Origin: a virus
Length of the DNA: 64,000 nucleotides
Virus record (IMG/VR): IMGVR_UViG_3300034158_000023
Coordinates: 1 to 64,000 of that record
Reading direction: 5' to 3' (one strand)
Shown here piece by piece: positions 60,445-64,000 of the stretch. The stretch's first letter is position 1. Each line of letters opens with the position of its first letter. The position numbers were made by a program, and so were the translations under genes. The notes beneath the pieces are model-generated. The model worked only from the letters and a program-made list of their open reading frames with translations. It made no database searches and had not been told where the DNA came from.

Positions 60445-60478
60445 TTAGATGGATGGGGCAACCCATCCATCTATACCG
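60445..60478 (+). terminator. GNRA-loop terminator plus TATACCGT box
   Basis: Stem TAGATGGATGGG / CCCATCCATCTA, twelve pairs with a GCAA tetraloop, followed at once by TATACCGT (60471-60478), one base off the TATGCCGT box. It closes the RNA polymerase-protease operon. Confidence 0.88.
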
Positions 60479-60510
60479 TAATGTTATGGTCTCACCTAAA
60501 AGGAATCCCC

Positions 60511-61185
60511 ATGTCTAGAAAAATTATGTTAGTTACACCAGTTACGGTAACCAATGATCTACCTGTGTTATCTGCTGGTTCTGTACTAAAGAAACCAGAT
60601 GCTCCTATGTTTAATGAACCGTTAGACCATAACTACACTGGTGAAGAACTACTCGCAATAATGAAAAAGCATAACGTCGAGTTAGTAGGTGGAGTTAAGA
60701 TCCTTCCTGGAGTATTAAACAGTTTAAGCCCTGACTACGTGTTTGAGTTATATATGAACACACGTTACGGTTTGCCTACTTCTCCATCAGTAATGCCAGT
60801 GCGTGCTATGCAGGCATATTCCACATCGTATTTGGCACTGAAAGCTTACCCTGTAGTAAGTTTACTGTTTAGTAGTTTGTATCAAGAGAACATAGCTACG
60901 ATCAATCCACTAACTAAATATGAATCTGAGAACATGGTGCGTATCTTACGTCATGTTAACTACAGTTGGTTAGAGGCAGCTAAACGTTTTGAACTAGCCC
61001 CTCAGGACGCAGCTAAAGTGATTGTAAGTAAAGCATTAGAATCACAACGTCTAGGTACTCTAGTGGAAACTCATGACATCTATTACCTCAATGCCGATAA
61101 TGCTAACCCATTGCTCGTGAATGGCGTTACAGTCAACGATCTAGTTGACTACTATGAATCTACTGGCTTACAACCTACAGCTTAA
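60511..61185 (+). CDS. Hypothetical protein
   Basis: 224 residues from ATG 60511, directly behind CCTAAAAGGAATCCCC; an in-frame ATG 30 bases upstream precedes that ribosome site and is not the start. Helical and beta elements mixed; L-A-L-K-A-Y-P-V-V-S-L-L-F-S-S-L-Y is hydrophobic but broken by prolines and polar residues. Y-S-W-L-E-A-A-K-R-F-E-L is a helix with basic end that could be HTH-like. Single-gene unit between two terminators. No family recognised. Confidence 0.72.
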   Translation: MSRKIMLVTPVTVTNDLPVLSAGSVLKKPDAPMFNEPLDHNYTGEELLAIMKKHNVELVGGVKILPGVLNSLSPDYVFELYMNTRYGLPTSPSVMPVRAMQAYSTSYLALKAYPVVSLLFSSLYQENIATINPLTKYESENMVRILRHVNYSWLEAAKRFELAPQDAAKVIVSKALESQRLGTLVETHDIYYLNADNANPLLVNGVTVNDLVDYYESTGLQPTA

Positions 61186-61196
61186 CCAGCATACAC

Positions 61197-61229
61197 AGGG
61201 AGCGTTTAAACGCTCCCTTTATGCCGTCT
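61197..61229 (+). terminator. Palindromic terminator plus TATGCCGTCT box
   Basis: Perfect eleven-base-pair palindrome AGGGAGCGTTT / AAACGCTCCCT, followed by T and TATGCCGTCT (61220-61229). On the minus strand it is followed by GTGTATGCTGG, again a TATGC box. Sits 18 bases before the next TATATTAC promoter. Confidence 0.85.
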
Positions 61230-61240
61230 CCAAACTTAAC

Positions 61241-61260
61241 TACGTATATATTACCCTTAT
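61241..61260 (+). promoter_or_regulatory. phiKZ-type early promoter (TATATTAC)
   Basis: TATATTAC at 61247-61254 in GTATATATTACCCTT, 33 bases before the GTG start, exactly the spacing of the first promoter of the window. The extended match TATATTACCCTT is shared with the promoter at 63832. Confidence 0.72.
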
Positions 61261-61287
61261 GTCAATACACAATAAAAGGATTACATC

Positions 61288-61845
61288 GTGAATTCAGAAT
61301 TAGCTACTAAATTACACTTACTGCTGGAGTTGTATCAACCAGTTATTAAATATCGCTTTCACAGTGCCACCGCGCGGTCTTTAACTATCTTAGAAATTTG
61401 CACTATGTCTGATAACCACATGCTTACTGGTTTGCACCCAACTGGCTTGACTCAAGTGCAGTTACTCTTATTAACATTAGTGGATAACGGTAGCTTAGCC
61501 TTCACTAGTGGCGGCATGCAAGTTGTTGCCGACAAATGGTACCAATACGTTAAACGTGTTACCAACGACAATGATGAATACGTCAAGTTACGTAAAAACC
61601 TAGAGCGTCTGAGTAAAACGTTGGAAGAAGCTTCTCCTGATCGCAACGTTATGCACATGTACCAACAACTAGCGGGCAGAATCTTTTTACTTACATTAAA
61701 TTGGGAAGGATGTTGGTCGATATCTTATCACTACGTCGTTGCTACATTAGAAACATTTGAACAGTCTTACCCAAAAGATTTGTTCCAACATGTAGAAGAA
61801 CATCTAATGATCTTAGTAAATGGTTTATTAATCGAGGCGTTATAA
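61288..61845 (+). CDS. Early-type hypothetical protein, paralogue of the 62234 product
   Basis: 185 residues from a GTG start that has ATAAAAGGATTAC upstream. All helical. Strong paralogy with the product at 62234: G-L-(T/A)-x-x-(Q/E)-L-(L/V)-L-L-x-L-V-D-x-G-S-L-A-F-T-x-G-G-M-Q, then A-D-(K/H)-W, L-x-x-(L/I)-S-x-x-L-E-E and M-(H/Q)-(M/V)-Y-Q-(Q/K)-L-(A/S)-G. A more distant copy starts the window at 196. First in its operon behind a TATATTAC promoter. Function unknown; conserved G-G-M-Q loop suggests a binding site. Confidence 0.78.
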   Translation: MNSELATKLHLLLELYQPVIKYRFHSATARSLTILEICTMSDNHMLTGLHPTGLTQVQLLLLTLVDNGSLAFTSGGMQVVADKWYQYVKRVTNDNDEYVKLRKNLERLSKTLEEASPDRNVMHMYQQLAGRIFLLTLNWEGCWSISYHYVVATLETFEQSYPKDLFQHVEEHLMILVNGLLIEAL

Positions 61846-61855
61846 CGAGGTATGT

Positions 61856-62218
61856 ATGGATCCACTGGACAGAGTGTTGATCATTGAGTGTCGCTACGGT
61901 GGCGGTTTTTATGCCAGCTACCTGAGAGACCACGAAAAAGACTTCTATTTAATCGATAGAGGGATTACTGGGGGTGATACTGACTGGGAACTTTTTAGTT
62001 GGTTAGCAGGCCTCGAATTTATACCCATCGCGTTTGGTGGTACTAGAGCCGAAGCTTTAACTAAGTTAGAACTTAAATGTGCAAACTTTACCTATGACAC
62101 ATATTCACAATTCCATTTCATTTTACAGAATTGGGATGTCTTCACTCGCAAAGTTCTACACAGAACACCTAGTGAAATCAGTGACTACCTAATCCAGTTC
62201 CGTCAAGAATTCATGTAA
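61856..62218 (+). CDS. Small hypothetical protein
   Basis: 120 residues from ATG 61856 after ACGAGG; an out-of-frame ATG four bases earlier opens only a short frame. Sandwiched between two paralogues. N-terminal strand V-L-I-I-E-C-R-Y-G-G-G-F-Y-A-S-Y and an acidic D-R-G-I-T-G-G-D-T-D-W loop, then helices. Small mixed alpha/beta fold. No family recognised. Confidence 0.7.
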   Translation: MDPLDRVLIIECRYGGGFYASYLRDHEKDFYLIDRGITGGDTDWELFSWLAGLEFIPIAFGGTRAEALTKLELKCANFTYDTYSQFHFILQNWDVFTRKVLHRTPSEISDYLIQFRQEFM

Positions 62219-62233
62219 AAATAAGGAGGACTT

Positions 62234-62770
62234 ATGTCCCAATCGCTACAAGTAAAACTTAATGCTCTTTGTGCAATCCACGTGCACGTACAGCAGTTCC
62301 GAACTCAGCGTGGTATTCAACACGCGATGCAAGTGCTAAAGACCATAAGCTCTAGTTCCCCTAACCCAGTGGAAATCCCCCCTACAGGATTAGCACCCAA
62401 TGAGTTAGTGCTCTTAGCCTTGGTGGATGGCGGAAGTCTGGCATTTACTGTAGGTGGTATGCAAGCAATTGCTGATCATTGGTTTAACTTCGCGTCGCGT
62501 CTGGAATCCCCAGATAACGAATACACCCTACTCTGTGCTACTTTACTGCGTATCTCTGCTGAGTTAGAAGAGCAAGCCCCAGATAAAGATGTGATGCAAG
62601 TGTATCAAAAGTTGTCAGGTGATATGTTGCTAAGTGCACTGAACATGAGCGATTTATCTTTAGACTTCATTGATCAGTTATTAAATGCGTATCAACTGAC
62701 CTACCCAGATGAAACATATCCTAAAGCTCTAGAGCATCTAGACATTTTAGTAACGGCTTTGCTAAAGTAA
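62234..62770 (+). CDS. Early-type hypothetical protein, paralogue of the 61288 product
   Basis: 178 residues, AAGGAGG ribosome site. Helical; shares the L-V-L-L-A-L-V-D-G-G-S-L-A-F-T-V-G-G-M-Q core and the D-K-D-V-M-Q-V-Y-Q-K-L-S-G segment with the 61288 product. The two have diverged in their N-terminal 40 residues and at the C-terminus. The intervening 120-aa gene was inserted between them or the pair arose by non-adjacent duplication. Function unknown. Confidence 0.78.
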   Translation: MSQSLQVKLNALCAIHVHVQQFRTQRGIQHAMQVLKTISSSSPNPVEIPPTGLAPNELVLLALVDGGSLAFTVGGMQAIADHWFNFASRLESPDNEYTLLCATLLRISAELEEQAPDKDVMQVYQKLSGDMLLSALNMSDLSLDFIDQLLNAYQLTYPDETYPKALEHLDILVTALLK

Positions 62771-62842
62771 CCGCGCTACAATTATACAACATTGCAAAAG
62801 TTTTATTAACTATCCCGCACGTAAAATAAAAGGAAGATTACC

Positions 62843-63763
62843 ATGATCGACATTATTAAGAACCGTACGTTAGATGCAAACTTTAAGAAACTGAAGTTGA
62901 TCACTAACGAAGAGTTAAAAGATTATCGCGTACAACTTAACGGTCCCTCTACATATATTCCGCATGTAGTAAATAAGAACACTGGTGAACCTGTCAGTGA
63001 CACGCATGTGGTTTTGTTAGATACTGTAACTAATGAACTCCGTGTGTTTGAGTGGACATCACCACCACCTGTTAACCCTGGCGTTGCACCAATGTACTAT
63101 GGCGTCGCGCCAATACTAATGGATTATTCTGGGCGTTATGTAGTTCCCCCAGTGGCAATGCATCCATCGTATATGCCTAATGGTCACAACTCGCCGCGCT
63201 ACACGCAAGACGTTATGCCAGATGATACGTATATAACCATGTTTCAACCACATGGTCCAGATACCATCGAACCGATGTTATCCATCGAAGGGCAGGTATT
63301 AAAAGACCAAACCAAGCTGAACACAGTCACGTTCAAACGCGTAACTTTACAAAACCAAATGGATGGCAAAGGGGTAACTTGGCGCTTACTTAACAACTAT
63401 TTATGTATTGTGCAAGAGTCTAGTGTGTGGTATCACTCCAATGCGGGGATGGCTCCATTAACTATTGATCAAGCAATTGAAATCGGTTTAAATCCGATTA
63501 TCGGTTTGTGTGATGCAAATGGGCTGCATGGGTTGGAAAGTAAATGGATAGCTCATGTTCCAACGTATAACCCCCTGATAGCATCGGAGAACGTGGTGAT
63601 TCCCTGTGATGGTAGCGGTGCCAACCAGTATCACTATCCTCAACCAGCACATGCGTTTCAAGAGGTTTTCCCGCAACATTTTCCGCACCCTAATCAAGTA
63701 GTGTTTGGAGAAGGTCAACCAGCAAGACCTATGCCTAAAGGGTACAGACGCGGTAATTACTAA
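62843..63763 (+). CDS. Hypothetical protein with Pro/His-rich tail
   Basis: 306 residues, leader GTAAAATAAAAGGAAGATTACC. The N-terminal 85 residues are mixed; a Pro/Tyr-rich centre (P-P-P-V-N-P-G-V-A-P-M-Y-Y-G-V-A-P) repeats G-V-A-P; the C-terminal 45 residues are rich in His, Pro, Gln and Phe (Y-H-Y-P-Q-P-A-H-A-F-Q...F-P-H-P), probably unstructured and able to bind metal. No membrane segment. Early-type operon. Function unknown. Confidence 0.72.
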   Translation: MIDIIKNRTLDANFKKLKLITNEELKDYRVQLNGPSTYIPHVVNKNTGEPVSDTHVVLLDTVTNELRVFEWTSPPPVNPGVAPMYYGVAPILMDYSGRYVVPPVAMHPSYMPNGHNSPRYTQDVMPDDTYITMFQPHGPDTIEPMLSIEGQVLKDQTKLNTVTFKRVTLQNQMDGKGVTWRLLNNYLCIVQESSVWYHSNAGMAPLTIDQAIEIGLNPIIGLCDANGLHGLESKWIAHVPTYNPLIASENVVIPCDGSGANQYHYPQPAHAFQEVFPQHFPHPNQVVFGEGQPARPMPKGYRRGNY

Positions 63764-63771
63764 GATGTTAA

Positions 63772-63808
63772 AATAAGGGGTGGGGAGTTACTCCCCCCTT
63801 ATTTTTTG
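63772..63808 (+). terminator. Intrinsic terminator
   Basis: GC-rich stem GGGGAG / CTCCCC extended by AATAAGG-type pairs (one bulged T), loop TTA, then ATTTTTT. Closes the last complete operon of the window. Confidence 0.85.
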
Positions 63809-63824
63809 TATATTCAATTCATAT

Positions 63825-63846
63825 GCAGGTATATATTACCCTTGTA
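63825..63846 (+). promoter_or_regulatory. phiKZ-type early promoter (TATATTAC)
   Basis: TATATTAC at 63832-63839, in GGTATATATTACCCTT, 38 bases before the next ATG. Best match to the promoter at 61247 (12 identical bases). Confidence 0.72.
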
Positions 63847-63877
63847 GTGAAACCTAATAATAAAAGGATTGTAGTAG

Positions 63878-64000
63878 ATGTTAAAGCTAGTTAAATTAAA
63901 TGCTGATTATGGTACAACTTTAAACATGGCTAACAAAGGCGTAAGAAAAGTTGTAAGAATCCCACTGAAGTATTGGGAACTAAGAGCAGCACTATTTCCA
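63878..64000 (+). CDS. N-terminal end of an early-type gene (partial)
   Basis: 41 codons run to the right edge of the window. The ATG follows CCTAATAATAAAAGGATTG and a TATATTAC promoter, so it is a first gene of an operon. The visible N-terminus is basic (L-K-L-V-K-L, then K-G-V-R-K-V-V-R-I). Too short to identify. Confidence 0.75.
   Translation, partial: MLKLVKLNADYGTTLNMANKGVRKVVRIPLKYWELRAALFP

Noticed and set aside
1-64000. tRNA genes, CRISPR arrays, insertion sequences, homing endonucleases, integrase
   Set aside because: Looked for cloverleaf ends with CCA-type acceptor stems, regular spaced repeats, transposase or HNH/GIY-YIG motifs; none could be supported by reading.

Overview
The window is a 64 kb piece of a large, moderately AT-rich, tailed-phage genome of the phiKZ type (jumbo myovirus; Chimalliviridae or a close relative). 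The evidence is independent of any one gene: (i) a multi-subunit phage RNA polymerase, with a beta'-N-like protein carrying the catalytic DFDGD motif, a 1401-aa beta-like protein carrying the conserved GDK-x7-K lysine pair, and a separate 222-aa protein that looks like the missing C-terminal end of beta; (ii) an S80-type prohead protease; (iii) a ~2070-aa virion protein with a soluble lytic transglycosylase domain; and (iv) TATATTAC promoter elements, the motif known from phiKZ early promoters. The order protease - two or three head genes - beta - beta'N - transglycosylase giant protein parallels phiKZ gp175-gp181 (from memory, not checked). A nested Rz/Rz1 spanin pair with a lipobox says the host is Gram-negative; the host cannot be named from the sequence.

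Layout. 0-7 kb: small early-type genes, including three consecutive genes that all end in the same SEC-C zinc motif, a thymidylate kinase and small membrane proteins. 7-9 kb (minus strand): i-spanin/o-spanin and a large virion-type protein. 9-17 kb: tail-fibre block (S74 auto-chaperone fibre, 1224-aa repeat fibre, a short fibre, an adaptor-like short protein) ending in a GH108 endolysin. 17-24 kb: a small membrane protein and a run of unrecognised proteins built from repeated, paralogous modules. 24-25 kb (minus): beta-helical spike-like baseplate protein. 25-30 kb: SbcC/gp46-like ATPase and three paralogous unknowns. 30-36 kb: minus-strand virion-type genes interleaved with a second membrane-protein/lipoprotein pair and an RNase HI fused to an unknown C-terminal half. 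36-40 kb: UvsX/RecA-like recombinase, SLOG-fold protein, the putative RNA polymerase beta C-terminal fragment and two overlapping unknowns. 40-51 kb: small unknown genes and two large minus-strand virion proteins. 51-60 kb: RNA polymerase subunits and head/protease genes. 60-64 kb: early-type unknown genes, two of them paralogous to each other and, distantly, to the first gene of the window.

Regulation. Genes are packed into short operons. Operons end in strong perfect hairpins, many followed not by a long U-run but by a conserved TATGCCGTYT box; at convergent junctions the box occurs on both strands. Several operons then start with TATATTAC and a short leader ending in an A-rich Shine-Dalgarno of the form AATAAAAGGA. 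No tRNA, CRISPR array, insertion sequence or integrase was seen. No stretch longer than 300 bases lacks a gene; the longest gaps are 17448-17623 and 8876-9012.
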